Counted from the first letter of the stretch, positions 51,830 through 61,785 are shown. The stretch is 64,000 bases of DNA from Marinobacter sp. F4206 (GCF_019392195.1 NZ_JAHXKI010000002.1:1054001-1118000), one strand, 5' to 3'. The notes: generated from the sequence alone by a model not told the origin. A program made the numbers and translations.

Positions 51830-51983
51830 GGTCGTCCCCTGTGCAACTGGATGTGATTCCGAGCATAGCATTCTATCGCCATAACGCCGCTCCCTGACTA
51901 ACAGTACGTTGAGCCAGGGCAGCGGATGTCCACCGAACAGGAAAAGTTGTGAGCGGGAAAGCAGGAACCGGCAGGGCCTGCCG

Positions 51984-54008
51984 TCAGTTGGAGACCGGCG
52001 GTTCCGCCTGGAGGGCTTCGGCCGGAACCCGGTCTTCGCCCCAGCTGCGATAGACGCCATCGACCACGCGTTTCAGCTCGTCCTCACCGACATCGGCGGG
52101 CTCGCCGCGCTCGAGGGGATCGTAATGGAAGATGTACAGTCGGGACGTGAACTGTTCGAACGGCAGGGAGGATTCTCCAAAGCGCTCGCCATGACCGGCG
52201 GTACTCACGCGTACCTCATCGCCCCAGTTCTGGCCGCTGTCATTGTTGGGATTGAAGAAGTACACCCGCATCTCGCCATCGGGATCCAGCGCCACCCGCA
52301 ACACGGTAATGGCGTGCCAGCCGATGAACCGGGCCGCACTGTCGGTAACGGCAACGCCCGCGGGCTGAGGATGGATCAGCGGCTGGTTACCGTTATAGAA
52401 CGGGTGATAACTGGCGTAAAAGTGGCGAATAAACCCTTCCAGGTCGTCCAGCTTGCCGGTGGCTACATCGACATTGATGGCAAAGCCACGGCCAGCGGAC
52501 CAGCCATGGAATTCCGGGTTCACCCACTGGTGCGGGTCGCCTTCCCGATTGGCCACAAGCCGGCCCATCTCGGCGTAGATGCGGTCCAGATGAGGCACCA
52601 CCACCAGCGATACCGGGTCGAGATCGAGGGTCACTTCCGAGGCTACGCCACTCTGGCTGAGGGCCGACGACACCGGCTTGCCCTCAAAATGCATAATGAT
52701 TTCATTGTCCCGGGCGGCCCAGGCCAGCATCTGCAGCAGATAGTCCGGATCGTTGTATGCCCACATTGAGAGGGCCCGGGCGGACTGGCAGGTGGGGTTA
52801 TTGCCCTGGCCGACGCCAAGGGGCTGGCCCAGCATGCTGAGCACGCCCTGAATCAGCCAGGCACCGGGCGCGGGCTGATAGCCATAAGCCAGTTGCAGAC
52901 GTTCACGGGCATTCGGGCTCAGGGACAGCCGGGCCTGACGCCACAAAGCGGGGGCCAACGGCGGCTGATAAAGAATGCCCCGTTCCAACAACAGGGCCAG
53001 ACCATAAAGCCCCTGCGCGGTCTCCGGAAACACCCCTTCCTGAATCAGCGTACAGACCAGTTCGCGGTAACACAGCAGGCAATCCCGTCCGGTACTCGAC
53101 AAACCCAGGGCTTCACTGAGCAGGGCATCCTGGTCCTCCAGGATGAAGCGGACAAAACAGGCGTGATACGGCGACACCAGTCCCGTATCGTGCATGGAGC
53201 GGGCGAAGCCTGTGGCTTCGTTCTGAAGGGCCTGGGCGTCCATGGATTCCAGGCGCTGTTCGTAAACCACCGCCCCCGGATCTTCACTGCAGGCCCGGGT
53301 GGGCCCGTACAGACTGGAAATCAGGCGATCGGCGCCCCGGCCGGCACCACCGAGATCCGCCTGGGGATCGGCGCGGCAAATGGCGATCTGGGTGATCATC
53401 TTGCGCACGTCCGTGACCTGGATCGGTCGCTGCTGCAGAATCCGCCAGATCTCCTCGATCAGGCTGTCGATGACGTGCTCGTAGCCAATATGCTCAGCGA
53501 CATACTGGACCACCGCCTGACTGATGTGAGCCAGTTTGCCTTGCTCACGCTCTGCCTCGCCGGTCATGCCGAACAGCAGACCGAGATTGATGGCCAGTAC
53601 CTGGGTCAGGTAGTGATGGGCCTGCTCCGCCGAAACCGACGGATGCAGGTAAAATCCGCGAGCCACGGCCAGGAGGCGCAGCTCGCTGAAGGCTTCGATG
53701 ACCACCGTGTCTGCGTTCTGGCTCTGCAGGGCATGGGTGGTCAGGGCGGGCAGAAGAATGCCGGGATCGGCCCAGTCGGTGCCAATATACACGCCCGCGA
53801 GCTCAAGTCGCTCGGCACGCTCTTCAATGGCCCGGCATCCCTCCGGTTGCTGCAGGACCCGTCGGGCAATGTCGAACACGCGTGGAAGCTTGCCGGCCTT
53901 GGCGAACGGCCGGCTTTCTTCCAATGCCTGGATTGACTCATCCAGTCGTTGCACCAGCTTGTCGAAATTGACTGCCGGTACTGCGCTGCCCGGTTGGTGA
54001 TCGTTCAA
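51984..54008 (-). CDS. Large protein with a possible Cys-His-Asn catalytic set
   Basis: A 674-residue soluble protein I cannot assign by name. The first 390 residues look helical. The C-terminal part has the pattern of papain-like or transglutaminase-type enzymes: Gln401 and Cys407 in GQGNNPTCQSARALSMWA, His565 in GWHAITVLRV, and Asn587/Asn589 in VYFFNPNNDSGQNWG. The order Gln, Cys, His, Asn and the spacing fit a thiol hydrolase. The gene follows the ATP-grasp gene (55 bases) and precedes the acetolactate synthase-like gene on the same strand. A protease paired with a peptide-forming ligase is an attractive but unproven reading. Confidence 0.72.
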   Translation of the reverse strand: MNDHQPGSAVPAVNFDKLVQRLDESIQALEESRPFAKAGKLPRVFDIARRVLQQPEGCRAIEERAERLELAGVYIGTDWADPGILLPALTTHALQSQNADTVVIEAFSELRLLAVARGFYLHPSVSAEQAHHYLTQVLAINLGLLFGMTGEAEREQGKLAHISQAVVQYVAEHIGYEHVIDSLIEEIWRILQQRPIQVTDVRKMITQIAICRADPQADLGGAGRGADRLISSLYGPTRACSEDPGAVVYEQRLESMDAQALQNEATGFARSMHDTGLVSPYHACFVRFILEDQDALLSEALGLSSTGRDCLLCYRELVCTLIQEGVFPETAQGLYGLALLLERGILYQPPLAPALWRQARLSLSPNARERLQLAYGYQPAPGAWLIQGVLSMLGQPLGVGQGNNPTCQSARALSMWAYNDPDYLLQMLAWAARDNEIIMHFEGKPVSSALSQSGVASEVTLDLDPVSLVVVPHLDRIYAEMGRLVANREGDPHQWVNPEFHGWSAGRGFAINVDVATGKLDDLEGFIRHFYASYHPFYNGNQPLIHPQPAGVAVTDSAARFIGWHAITVLRVALDPDGEMRVYFFNPNNDSGQNWGDEVRVSTAGHGERFGESSLPFEQFTSRLYIFHYDPLERGEPADVGEDELKRVVDGVYRSWGEDRVPAEALQAEPPVSN

Positions 54009-54062
54009 ACGATTATCCTCAGGGCCTGCACCAAACCCGTCTGTTATTAAAGCTTCTCCTGA

Positions 54063-55295
54063 TTATACATAGAAATCGAGTTCTTCCTGATGTTTCAGGA
54101 GATCCCGCATGGTGTACGGATCCTCACCGAAGAAGTAGACCAGCCCCCAATGGGTACCGAAGGCGGTCCGCTTGGTCACGGTTTCCTCCAGCGGCGGGGT
54201 CAGCTCGTGAGACTCGAAATACTCGTGATTCTCGGTCTCTTCGGGAATTTCCAGCCTGCTGACCACACGGCGACGCGGATAGACACCGAAGCACCCGGCG
54301 TAACCCTTGGCATCCACCACCTCTTTCGGGAAGAAGTTTTTCACTTCCTCGTCGGTGGTCTTGGGATCGAAGGTCAGGATCATGCCCTGATAGGCGTTGA
54401 AGCCATAGGCACGCTCAAGCAGCTCGAATACCTTGAACCCGGGTGGGCGGTAGGCCACCTCGCCAAAGTACATGGTGCTGTCGCTGGTCACGAAGTATTC
54501 CGGGTGGATAAAGCCGAAATCAATATCGAAGGTCTTGATCAGCTTCTCGATCTCACCCCGGATCTGGTCTCGATACTTCTCCAGGTCCGGCGTTGCGGGA
54601 ACAAAGACGGAATAGCCCAGGGTCACGTATTCGGAGATGTTGAGGAACGCGATCTTGCCGTTATGAATCCAGGCCTCCACCGCGAATTCCCAGCCATCGA
54701 GGTGGGATTCCATGAGTACCGGGAACTCTTCTTCCGGGATGGTATCCACTTCGTCGGGAGTACGGATTACCCGGTGCCCCAGACACCCTGCCTTGTCGAA
54801 AGCCTTGAGGTGAATCGGGTCATTCGGGTCACCGTCGAGTTTCAGCAGGGTCTGGTTCACCCGCTTCAGGAAACGGATGACGTCACCCTTGTCGTGCGCC
54901 TCCTCGAAGATCCCGACCCGGATACCACCCAGCTGAGCACGACGCTTCATCAATGCCTTGTCGCGCAACAACATGGCCTGACCGAACAGGCGCGGCTTGT
55001 CCATCAGGACCGAGTTGATCGCACCCGCCCACTCGACGGTTTCCTCGAACAGCGGGATGGCCACATCCACGCCCATCTCTTTTAGCGTCTGGGCGATTTC
55101 GACGGAGCGGTCGTTGAGACGTTCGAAGTTCCAGGGAACGTAGGGGATGTCGTGCTCTTTGCAGTAGGCTTCTGCCCAGTCCGGAGCAACAACCACATAG
55201 CGCCGGTCGAATTTGTCTGCGGCTTCTACAGCGTTCAAGCTCCAACCAAGGAGTGCAATATACCCCTTGTCCGGATTGTACTTATGCTCGCTCAT
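54063..55295 (-). CDS. ATP-grasp carboxylate-amine ligase family protein
   Basis: A 410-residue cytoplasmic protein. The N-terminal part (YIALLGWSLNAVEAADKF) is a pre-ATP-grasp Rossmann-like domain. The central region has the ATP-grasp pattern: MLLRDKALMKRRAQLGGIRVG, FPVLMESHLDGWEFAVEAWIHNGK and YFGEVAYRPPGFKVFEL, with acidic metal ligands. Family members join a carboxylate to an amine or thiol using ATP. The substrate is unknown. It leads a minus-strand group with the Cys-His-Asn protein and an acetolactate synthase-like enzyme. It is separated from mqo by a strong terminator. Confidence 0.82.
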   Translation of the reverse strand: MSEHKYNPDKGYIALLGWSLNAVEAADKFDRRYVVVAPDWAEAYCKEHDIPYVPWNFERLNDRSVEIAQTLKEMGVDVAIPLFEETVEWAGAINSVLMDKPRLFGQAMLLRDKALMKRRAQLGGIRVGIFEEAHDKGDVIRFLKRVNQTLLKLDGDPNDPIHLKAFDKAGCLGHRVIRTPDEVDTIPEEEFPVLMESHLDGWEFAVEAWIHNGKIAFLNISEYVTLGYSVFVPATPDLEKYRDQIRGEIEKLIKTFDIDFGFIHPEYFVTSDSTMYFGEVAYRPPGFKVFELLERAYGFNAYQGMILTFDPKTTDEEVKNFFPKEVVDAKGYAGCFGVYPRRRVVSRLEIPEETENHEYFESHELTPPLEETVTKRTAFGTHWGLVYFFGEDPYTMRDLLKHQEELDFYV

Positions 55296-55373
55296 AGGCT
55301 CTCTCCTTTGCGTGGGGTGTCTATTAACCCTACGCGTTACTTGGGAAATCGCAAATCAGACTGCCCCTAAAAC

Positions 55374-55423
55374 GAAAAAAGCACCGCGAGTGCAGGTTTT
55401 TAAAACCCGCACTCTCGGTGCTT
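55374..55423 (-). terminator. Rho-independent terminator of mqo
   Basis: A 22-base stem with two mismatches (AAGCACCG... against ...CGGTGCTT), read on the minus strand after the mqo stop and followed by six T and then a T-rich stretch. Confidence 0.9.
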
Positions 55424-55450
55424 AGGAGCCTGTTATACCGATTAGGAATA

Positions 55451-56932
55451 TCAGTTCAGTTTTAGTGTTGAGAGCGTTCTTTCACGTACTTTGGTCAGTA
55501 ACGCCTCGTCCTCCACCAGCGACTGTCCGTAGGAAGGAATCAGCTGTTTAAGCCGTTCTTGCCAGTCTGCGGACTTCAGACTTTCCGGGAAACAGCGTTC
55601 GAGAACATCAAGCATGGCATTGGCAGCGGTGGAGGCCCCTGGAGACGCGCCCAACAGGGCCGCCAGCGTGCCATCTTTGGCGGCCACGATCTCGGTACCG
55701 AACTCGAGCTTGCCGCCACCGCCTTCCTGCTGCTTGATGATTTGTACCCGTTGACCGGCCATCTTCAGCTCCCAGTCTTCCTCTCGGGCATCCGGGAAGA
55801 AGTTGCGCAGCGAGGCGACCCGGTCGCTGTGCGACTGGAACACTTCACCAATCAGGTAGCGGGTCAGGTCCATGTTGCTCTTGCTCACGGACAGCATCGG
55901 GCGCAGGTTGGTGGGCTTGACCGACCCGAACAGGTCGAAGATCGAGCCCTGTTTCAGGAAGCGGGTGGTGAAGCCGGCAAACGGTCCGAACAGCAGCGCC
56001 GGCTCGCCATTGATGATTCGGGTATCCAGGTGCGGCACCGACATTGGCGGCGCGCCAATCGGCGCCTTGCCGTAGACCTTGGAATGGTGCTGTTCGACGA
56101 TGTCCGGCTTGCGGCACACCAGCCACTGACCACTGACCGGGAAACCTCCGTAACCCCGGGCCTCTTCAATACCGGACTTCTGCAGCATGGGCAGAGCGCC
56201 GCCACCGGCACCCAGGAATACAAAGCCTGCCTCCAGCTTGGTGAGTTCACCGGTTTTCTGGTTCCTGACCCGGACTTTCCAGCGGCCATTGTCGCGCTGG
56301 TCAATGTAGTGCACGGGGCTGCTGAGCATCAGCTCGAAATTGGGCTGGCTCTCCAGGTATTCCACCATGCTGCGGGTCAGTGAGCCGAAATCCACGTCGG
56401 CCCCATGTTTGATGCGAGTGGCAGCCACCCTTTGCATCGGATCCCGATCCTTCACCACCAGCGGCATCCACTCTTCCAGATCATCCGGGGACTCGGTGTA
56501 TTCCATCTCCCGGAACAGGTGGTGGGCGCTCAGGCGTTCGAAACGGCGCTTGAGGAAAGCCACGTTTTTCTCACCCCAGACAAAACTCTGGTGTGGCGTA
56601 CGGTTAATGAAGGTCTTGGGATCGGGAAGCATGCCCTGCTCCACCAGGTACGACCAGAACTGGAGGGACACCTCGAACTGGGCGTTGATCTGGAGCGCCC
56701 GATCAATGGCGACATCACCGTCCCCGGTTTCCGGCGTGTAGTTGAGCTCACAATATCCGGCGTGGCCGGTACCTGCGTTGTTCCACCCGTCTGTGCTCTC
56801 ATGGGCAACGTGATCAAGACGTTCCACCATGACGATGTCCAGGGACGGATCGAGTTGCCTGAGCATCATGCCGAGGGTGGCGCTCATGACGCCACCACCG
56901 ACCAGCACTACGTCTGCCTGTCTTGCGGCCAT
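55451..56932 (-). CDS. mqo: Malate:quinone oxidoreductase
   Basis: A 493-residue membrane-associated FAD enzyme that oxidises malate to oxaloacetate and passes electrons to the quinone pool, replacing or backing up malate dehydrogenase. The FAD-binding start is ADVVLVGGGVMSATLGMML. The family stretch STDGWNNAGTGHAGYCELNYTP and the C-terminal LLGASPGASTAANAML are intact. Length is normal. It ends in a strong terminator and stands alone as a single-gene unit. Confidence 0.96.
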   Translation of the reverse strand: MAARQADVVLVGGGVMSATLGMMLRQLDPSLDIVMVERLDHVAHESTDGWNNAGTGHAGYCELNYTPETGDGDVAIDRALQINAQFEVSLQFWSYLVEQGMLPDPKTFINRTPHQSFVWGEKNVAFLKRRFERLSAHHLFREMEYTESPDDLEEWMPLVVKDRDPMQRVAATRIKHGADVDFGSLTRSMVEYLESQPNFELMLSSPVHYIDQRDNGRWKVRVRNQKTGELTKLEAGFVFLGAGGGALPMLQKSGIEEARGYGGFPVSGQWLVCRKPDIVEQHHSKVYGKAPIGAPPMSVPHLDTRIINGEPALLFGPFAGFTTRFLKQGSIFDLFGSVKPTNLRPMLSVSKSNMDLTRYLIGEVFQSHSDRVASLRNFFPDAREEDWELKMAGQRVQIIKQQEGGGGKLEFGTEIVAAKDGTLAALLGASPGASTAANAMLDVLERCFPESLKSADWQERLKQLIPSYGQSLVEDEALLTKVRERTLSTLKLN

Positions 56933-57265
56933 TGGTCTATACCCCAGCTAGTATTAAGCCTGTGTGCTCCTCCACGATCAGCAGAAGAGCCTGTCGAAAG
57001 CCGGTCAAGCGCAAGGTAAAAGGCGCTGCCGTCTGCTCTCGGTCTGAATGTGGGCGCAATTATCCCGATTTCCGCTGAAATAATAAATTGCGATTGTCAA
57101 TCGATTCGCTTTGCGGACGCCTATTACCGACACCAGGACACCGCCTGGGTCAATTACGAACAGTGGTTTGCTCCGGGTCAAAGGTCTAAAATCCCGCCCC
57201 ACAAACTTTTCCCGGGCCGGTTACGGCCTGCCCCTTTGAAATGAAAATCTGGACGGGATTACCCG
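56933..57265. promoter_or_regulatory. Divergent control region of mqo and nhaD
   Basis: No gene is evident in these 333 bases. A 13-base palindrome, CGATTGTCAATCG (57091-57103), in an AT-rich stretch could be an operator. It resembles iron-type regulator sites only loosely, so no factor is named. Confidence 0.4.
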
Positions 57266-58516
57266 ATGTCTGCCCTAGAAGCTGTTCTGATCGCTCTTGC
57301 TGTTCTGGCGCTGCTTGGCGTTATTTTTGAAGAAATCATTCATGTCAACAAAGCCAAGGTCACACTGTTCTTTGGCACCCTCAGCTGGATTGTTCTGTTT
57401 CTTGCCAGTGGAAGTGAGGGCGAAACTGACGCTATTTCGACCGGCCTGTCTGAAAGCATTGCCGAGATAGCGGGTCTTTGGTTGTTCCTGGTCGCGGCTA
57501 TGACGTTCGTTGCCTACCTGAACAAGAAGGGGATGATCGAAAACCTGATTTACCTGATCATGCCGAAACAGGTAAGCGAACGGAAACTGCTGTTTCTGAC
57601 CGGACTTTTCTGCTTTATTTTCTCCTCTTTGGCAGACAATATCACCGCTACGTTAGTCTCATGTTCGTTGATCCTGTCACTGGATCTGGAACTGAAAAAG
57701 CGCCTCCAATTCGTCACCCTGGTGGTCTTTGCCGTCAACTCCGGGGGCGTGTCCCTGATCACCGGCGACGTCACCACGCTGATGATTTTCCTGGCGGACA
57801 AGGTAGAAATCCTGACCTTGCTGACACTGGCGATTCCCGCCTCCATTACCGTGTTCATCCTGGCCGTCTTTCTCTCCAAGGGGCTCACAGGCACCGTCAC
57901 CCTTCGTTCCACCAAGAACGAAATCCGTCCCGTCGACGCAGTGATCAGCGGCCTGTTTTTGTTAACGATCCTGAGCACCATTGCCGGCAACGCCCTGTTC
58001 GGCGTGCCACCGGTTCTGACCTTCCTGTTCGGGCTGTCGATCATGTTCCTGGTGTCCCGGTTCATGAGCGACGATTCTGATCTGGACCCGATTCTCGAGT
58101 ACATTCGTATCATTGAGTTCGAGACGCTGCTGTTCTTCCTGGGCATCCTGCTGCTGGTGGGCATGCTCAAGGAAATTCACGCGCTGGATTCATTTGTGGC
58201 GATCTACGATATTTTGCCGCCGCTATATGCCAACTACCTCATGGGTATCTTCTCGGCGGTAATTGATAACGTGCCGTTGACGGCCGCCCTGCTCAAGGCC
58301 GGCATTACCATGAACCCGGGCGAATGGATGGGCCTGACCTACGCCGTGGGCGTGGGTGGATCCTTGCTGGTGATCGGTTCCGCCGCCGGCATCGTGGCAA
58401 TGAGCAAAATCCCGGGGCTGACCTTTGGTGCCTACATGCGGTATCTTGCCCACCTCTTGGCCGCCTATACCCTGGGCTACGCCGGGGTATTCATGCTCGG
58501 ACGTTTCATTAACTGA
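57266..58516 (+). CDS. nhaD: Sodium:proton antiporter NhaD
   Basis: A 416-residue inner-membrane protein with about 12 hydrophobic helices. The family is recognised from EEIIHVNKAKVTLFFGTLSWIVLF at the start, SSLADNITATLVSCSLILS, VNSGGVSLITGDVTTLMI and the C-terminal IDNVPLTAALLKAGI and GVGGSLLVIGSAAGIVAM. NhaD exports Na+ or Li+ in exchange for protons, a typical trait of halophilic marine bacteria. The Asp residues in DNITAT and DVTTLM are likely in ion binding. Nine bases separate it from a cation exchanger gene, with which it should be co-transcribed. Confidence 0.94.
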   Translation: MSALEAVLIALAVLALLGVIFEEIIHVNKAKVTLFFGTLSWIVLFLASGSEGETDAISTGLSESIAEIAGLWLFLVAAMTFVAYLNKKGMIENLIYLIMPKQVSERKLLFLTGLFCFIFSSLADNITATLVSCSLILSLDLELKKRLQFVTLVVFAVNSGGVSLITGDVTTLMIFLADKVEILTLLTLAIPASITVFILAVFLSKGLTGTVTLRSTKNEIRPVDAVISGLFLLTILSTIAGNALFGVPPVLTFLFGLSIMFLVSRFMSDDSDLDPILEYIRIIEFETLLFFLGILLLVGMLKEIHALDSFVAIYDILPPLYANYLMGIFSAVIDNVPLTAALLKAGITMNPGEWMGLTYAVGVGGSLLVIGSAAGIVAMSKIPGLTFGAYMRYLAHLLAAYTLGYAGVFMLGRFIN

Positions 58517-58525
58517 GGTTTTTCT

Positions 58526-59509
58526 ATGGTAATGGCAATTGGCGCAATCATCGCCGGCCTGGTCCTGCTGGTCTGGAGTGCCGACAAGTTCGTTGAGGGC
58601 GCTGCCGCCACCGCCAAGCACCTGGGCATGCCCGCGCTGCTGATTGGCATGGTTATCATCGGCTTCGGCACCTCCGCGCCGGAACTCGCGGTATCGGCCA
58701 TGGCCGCGGCCGACGGCAACCCGGGGCTGGCACTGGGTAACGGTTATGGCTCGAACATCACCAACATTGCGCTGATCGTTGGCCTGACGGCGGTCATCGC
58801 CCCCATTGCCGTGCATTCCCAGGTGATCCGCAAGGAGCTGCCGCTGCTGGTGGTATTGACGCTGATCGCCGGTGCCCAGTTGATTGACGGGGAGCTTTCA
58901 CGGCTGGATGGCTGGGTACTGCTGGCCGTGTTTGCTGCGGTCATGGGCTGGTCGATTTTTCAGGGCCTTCGAGGTAAGGATGACCCGCTAGGGGGCGAAG
59001 CTGACGCCCAAGTAATTGCTCACCCCATGCCCCTGAAAACCGCCGTTATCTGGCTGGTGATCGGCCTGATACTGCTGATTGTCAGTTCGCGGCTGCTGGT
59101 CTGGGGGGCCGTGACCATAGCCCAGGCGCTCGGGGTCAGTGACCTGATCATCGGCCTGACCATCGTGGCGATCGGTACCTCACTGCCGGAGCTGGCCTCG
59201 GCCCTCGCTGCAGTCAAGAAAAACGAACACGACCTGATCCTCGGCAACATTCTCGGCTCCGGGATCTTCAATACCCTGGCGGTGGTTGGCCTGGCCGCCG
59301 CCATCGAACCGCTCAAGGTGGACCCGGAAGTCCTGTATCGGGACTGGACCCTGATGCTCGCTCTTACGGTGGGGCTGCTGCTCATGGGCTCTGGCCTCAC
59401 CGGTTGGCGACGACTCGTCAGCCGTGTGGACGGCACCGTACTGATGCTCGTTTATGTCGCCTACACCGGCTACCTGCTCTCCACCGTGGTGGCCGCCTCC
59501 ACGGCCTGA
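58526..59509 (+). CDS. Calcium/sodium antiporter (CaCA family)
   Basis: A 327-residue inner-membrane exchanger with two homologous halves of five helices. Each half has the alpha-repeat motif: GFGTSAPELAVSAMAA with GNGYGSNITNIALIVG in the first, and AIGTSLPELASALAAV with GNILGSGIFNTLAVVG in the second. It exchanges Na+ (or H+) for Ca2+; YrbG of E. coli is the closest named type. It follows nhaD by nine bases with GAGG before the ATG, making a two-gene sodium-handling operon. Confidence 0.93.
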   Translation: MVMAIGAIIAGLVLLVWSADKFVEGAAATAKHLGMPALLIGMVIIGFGTSAPELAVSAMAAADGNPGLALGNGYGSNITNIALIVGLTAVIAPIAVHSQVIRKELPLLVVLTLIAGAQLIDGELSRLDGWVLLAVFAAVMGWSIFQGLRGKDDPLGGEADAQVIAHPMPLKTAVIWLVIGLILLIVSSRLLVWGAVTIAQALGVSDLIIGLTIVAIGTSLPELASALAAVKKNEHDLILGNILGSGIFNTLAVVGLAAAIEPLKVDPEVLYRDWTLMLALTVGLLLMGSGLTGWRRLVSRVDGTVLMLVYVAYTGYLLSTVVAASTA

Positions 59510-59514
59510 ACACC

Positions 59515-59549
59515 GCAACGGCGACGCTGTTATTCAGCCTCGCCGTTGC
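59515..59549. terminator. Possible shared hairpin between converging genes
   Basis: GCAACGGCGA and TCGCCGTTGC pair perfectly across a 15-base loop. It overlaps the stop of the acyltransferase gene and follows the antiporter stop. No T run is present, so a terminator role is uncertain. Confidence 0.35.
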
Positions 59550-60297
59550 CGAGCAGCTCCTTGAGCCTGCTTCGCACATCGGTCATGACCTCATCGAGGT
59601 CTGCCTTGGTCTTGCCTGCCGTATCCAGTGGGGCGCCGACGCGTACATCCACCGGCTGCCCCAGATTGATCTGCCAGGTCCGGGCCGGCAGTACCCGGTG
59701 AATCCCGCGAACCGCCACGGGTACGATCACTGCTTCAGTATCCAGGGCAAGGTGAAAACAACCCTTCTTGAAAGGCAGCAGCTTACCGTCCGGCGATCGG
59801 GTCCCCTCCGGCGCTGCCCACAGTACAATGCCGCTTTCCATCATTGCACGGGCAAGTTTGAGGTCCTGCACGGCACGCTCGTGATTCGAACGATCGACGG
59901 AGGGAAACTCGGCCGCCCGCATGGCCTGACCCAGCAGCGGGATCCCGAACAACTCCTTTTTGGCCAGCATCCGGACGGAGCCGGGCAGCGAGACAAAGGT
60001 CACCGGAATGTCGTAGTGGCTGGAGTGGGTGCACATGATGATGTAACGCCGGCCGTCCCCGAAATCGGGCACTTCGCCCCGCACCGTCAGGCTGGCCCGC
60101 ACCAAGCGCAACAGGGCCGCCGACCATTCCCGGCAATACTGATCCACGATCGGTCGGTTCAGCCTGCCGAACAGGGCCCTCAACAGGATCAGCAACGAAT
60201 ACAGGGCCGTCAGGCCCACCGACCCCAACACCACCCCCGCACGCCGGAGCAGGGTGGCCGATTCCGTCAGCGGGTTCATTTTCAGTCGAATCATCAA
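59530..60297 (-). CDS. Lysophospholipid (1-acyl-glycerol-3-phosphate-type) acyltransferase
   Basis: A 255-residue membrane-associated enzyme of the PlsC group. One membrane helix (about 20-40, GVVLGSVGLTALYSLLILLRAL) precedes the catalytic motif HSSHYD (HX4D) near residue 90, and the substrate motif PEGTRSPDG lies near residue 163. It acylates lysophosphatidic acid or a related lipid. A neighbour of no related gene; convergent with the cation exchanger. Whether this is the main PlsC or a paralogue cannot be said. Confidence 0.88.
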   Translation of the reverse strand: MMIRLKMNPLTESATLLRRAGVVLGSVGLTALYSLLILLRALFGRLNRPIVDQYCREWSAALLRLVRASLTVRGEVPDFGDGRRYIIMCTHSSHYDIPVTFVSLPGSVRMLAKKELFGIPLLGQAMRAAEFPSVDRSNHERAVQDLKLARAMMESGIVLWAAPEGTRSPDGKLLPFKKGCFHLALDTEAVIVPVAVRGIHRVLPARTWQINLGQPVDVRVGAPLDTAGKTKADLDEVMTDVRSRLKELLGNGEAE

Positions 60298-60500
60298 GAC
60301 AACACCGTTTTGATCTTTTGACCTTTCAAGGCGTTAACGCCAGCGACGGATTATAGCGGCTGCGGCTTGCGCTGAATAACCAACCCCGCAAATTGATCAT
60401 TAGTTAACCAGGAGCTATATGTAATAAGGATATTCTTCGCTGTCGAACGCCTGTGCAGCGAAGACCTACCGTCAGATAACAATATCGAGGGAGACGGATC

Positions 60501-61727
60501 ATGAAACAGGGAACCACCATCCAACGGGGACCGAACGACCCCGGGCCTGTCAACGAGGGGCGGCGCCGGATTCTGATGGGCAGCGCCGGTGCCATGGCCG
60601 CCGTCAGCCTTCTGGGAATCACGCCGCTGGCCAAAGCGGAAGAACCCAAAACCCTGCCTGACTACGCCGCCTGGAAGGAACGAAATGCGCTCATCGTCCA
60701 CAGCACCAACACCATGGAAACCCGACGGGATGCCATCGGCCAGGGCGTGGTGACGCCAAGCGACCGCTTATTCATCCGCAACAATCTGCCGACCCCGCCG
60801 GAGTCCATCGTCGCCGACCGGGACGCCTGGGAAGTGCGGATCGAAGGCGTGAAAAACCCGACAACCATGACTATTGGCGAGCTTAAGGAGATCGGCGTGG
60901 CGACCGTGGCCTCGGTCCTGCAGTGCTCCGGCAATGGCCGTGCCTTCTTCCCCCACGGCGCCGGCGGAACCCAGTGGTCGGTTGGCGCCGCGGGCTGTGT
61001 CGTGTGGACCGGCGTACCACTGAAGGAGGTGGTTGACGCACTCGGGGGCATGGCCGACGGTGTGGAATACATCACCAGCACCGGGGGCGAGGAGCTGCCC
61101 GATGGACTGGATCCGAAGCAGGTTACAGTGGAGCGCTCGGTGCCGACCCGGGCCCTGGAAAACGCCCTGCTGGCCTGGGAACTGAATGACGAGCCCCTGC
61201 CCCTGACCCACGGCGGCCCGCTCCGGATGGTGGTACCCGGGTTCTACGGGGTCAACAACGTCAAATACGTCAAGCAGGTGGCCTTTACCGAAAACCAGAC
61301 CGACGTGAAGATCCAGGCTTCCAGCTACCGCATCCGCGACGTTGGCGAGAAGGGCGCGCCGGACCAGCCATCGATGTGGGAGATGAACGTCAAGTCCTGG
61401 GTCACCTCACCTCTGGAAACCGGGCGGAGCGGTCGCAATATGATCTATGGCGTGGCACTGGGTGGCACGGTCGACCTGGAGAAAGTCGAGGTGTCGGTCG
61501 ATGGCGGCAAATCCTGGAAGCAGGCCCGTTTCCTGGGGCCGGATCTGGGCCCCTTCGCCTGGCGTCCGTTCGTGCTGGCCGCAGACCTCTCGCCCGGCGA
61601 GTACCGGATCGTCAGCAAGGCGACCGATGTCGAGGGCAACAGCCAGCCGGAAGGCCGCACCGACAACGAACGAGGCTATGGTCACAACGGCTGGAGCGAC
61701 CATGGCGTGACCGTTGCCGTCAGCTAA
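60501..61727 (+). CDS. Sulfite oxidase-like molybdopterin enzyme (SoxC/SorA type)
   Basis: A 408-residue periplasmic molybdoenzyme. A twin-arginine signal (RRRILMGSAGAMAAVSLLG) exports the folded protein. The molybdopterin domain has the metal ligand Cys142 in VLQCSGNGRAFFP, and later LPLTHGGPLRMVVPGFYGVNNVKYVKQV. The C-terminal dimer domain (about 290-400) includes GWSDHGVTVAVS at the end. It should oxidise sulfite or a related sulfur compound, passing electrons to the small cytochrome c encoded next. The pair resembles SorAB or SoxCD. Confidence 0.9.
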   Translation: MKQGTTIQRGPNDPGPVNEGRRRILMGSAGAMAAVSLLGITPLAKAEEPKTLPDYAAWKERNALIVHSTNTMETRRDAIGQGVVTPSDRLFIRNNLPTPPESIVADRDAWEVRIEGVKNPTTMTIGELKEIGVATVASVLQCSGNGRAFFPHGAGGTQWSVGAAGCVVWTGVPLKEVVDALGGMADGVEYITSTGGEELPDGLDPKQVTVERSVPTRALENALLAWELNDEPLPLTHGGPLRMVVPGFYGVNNVKYVKQVAFTENQTDVKIQASSYRIRDVGEKGAPDQPSMWEMNVKSWVTSPLETGRSGRNMIYGVALGGTVDLEKVEVSVDGGKSWKQARFLGPDLGPFAWRPFVLAADLSPGEYRIVSKATDVEGNSQPEGRTDNERGYGHNGWSDHGVTVAVS

Positions 61728-61785
61728 AACCATCGGGGCGGCAGTCAGTTGGTCCGCCCCGTTTACGCACTTCTGGACCAGAATC

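Noticed and set aside
57087..57107. Fur box between mqo and nhaD
   Set aside because: The palindrome CGATTGTCAATCG matches the Fur pattern only loosely; kept as an unnamed palindrome.
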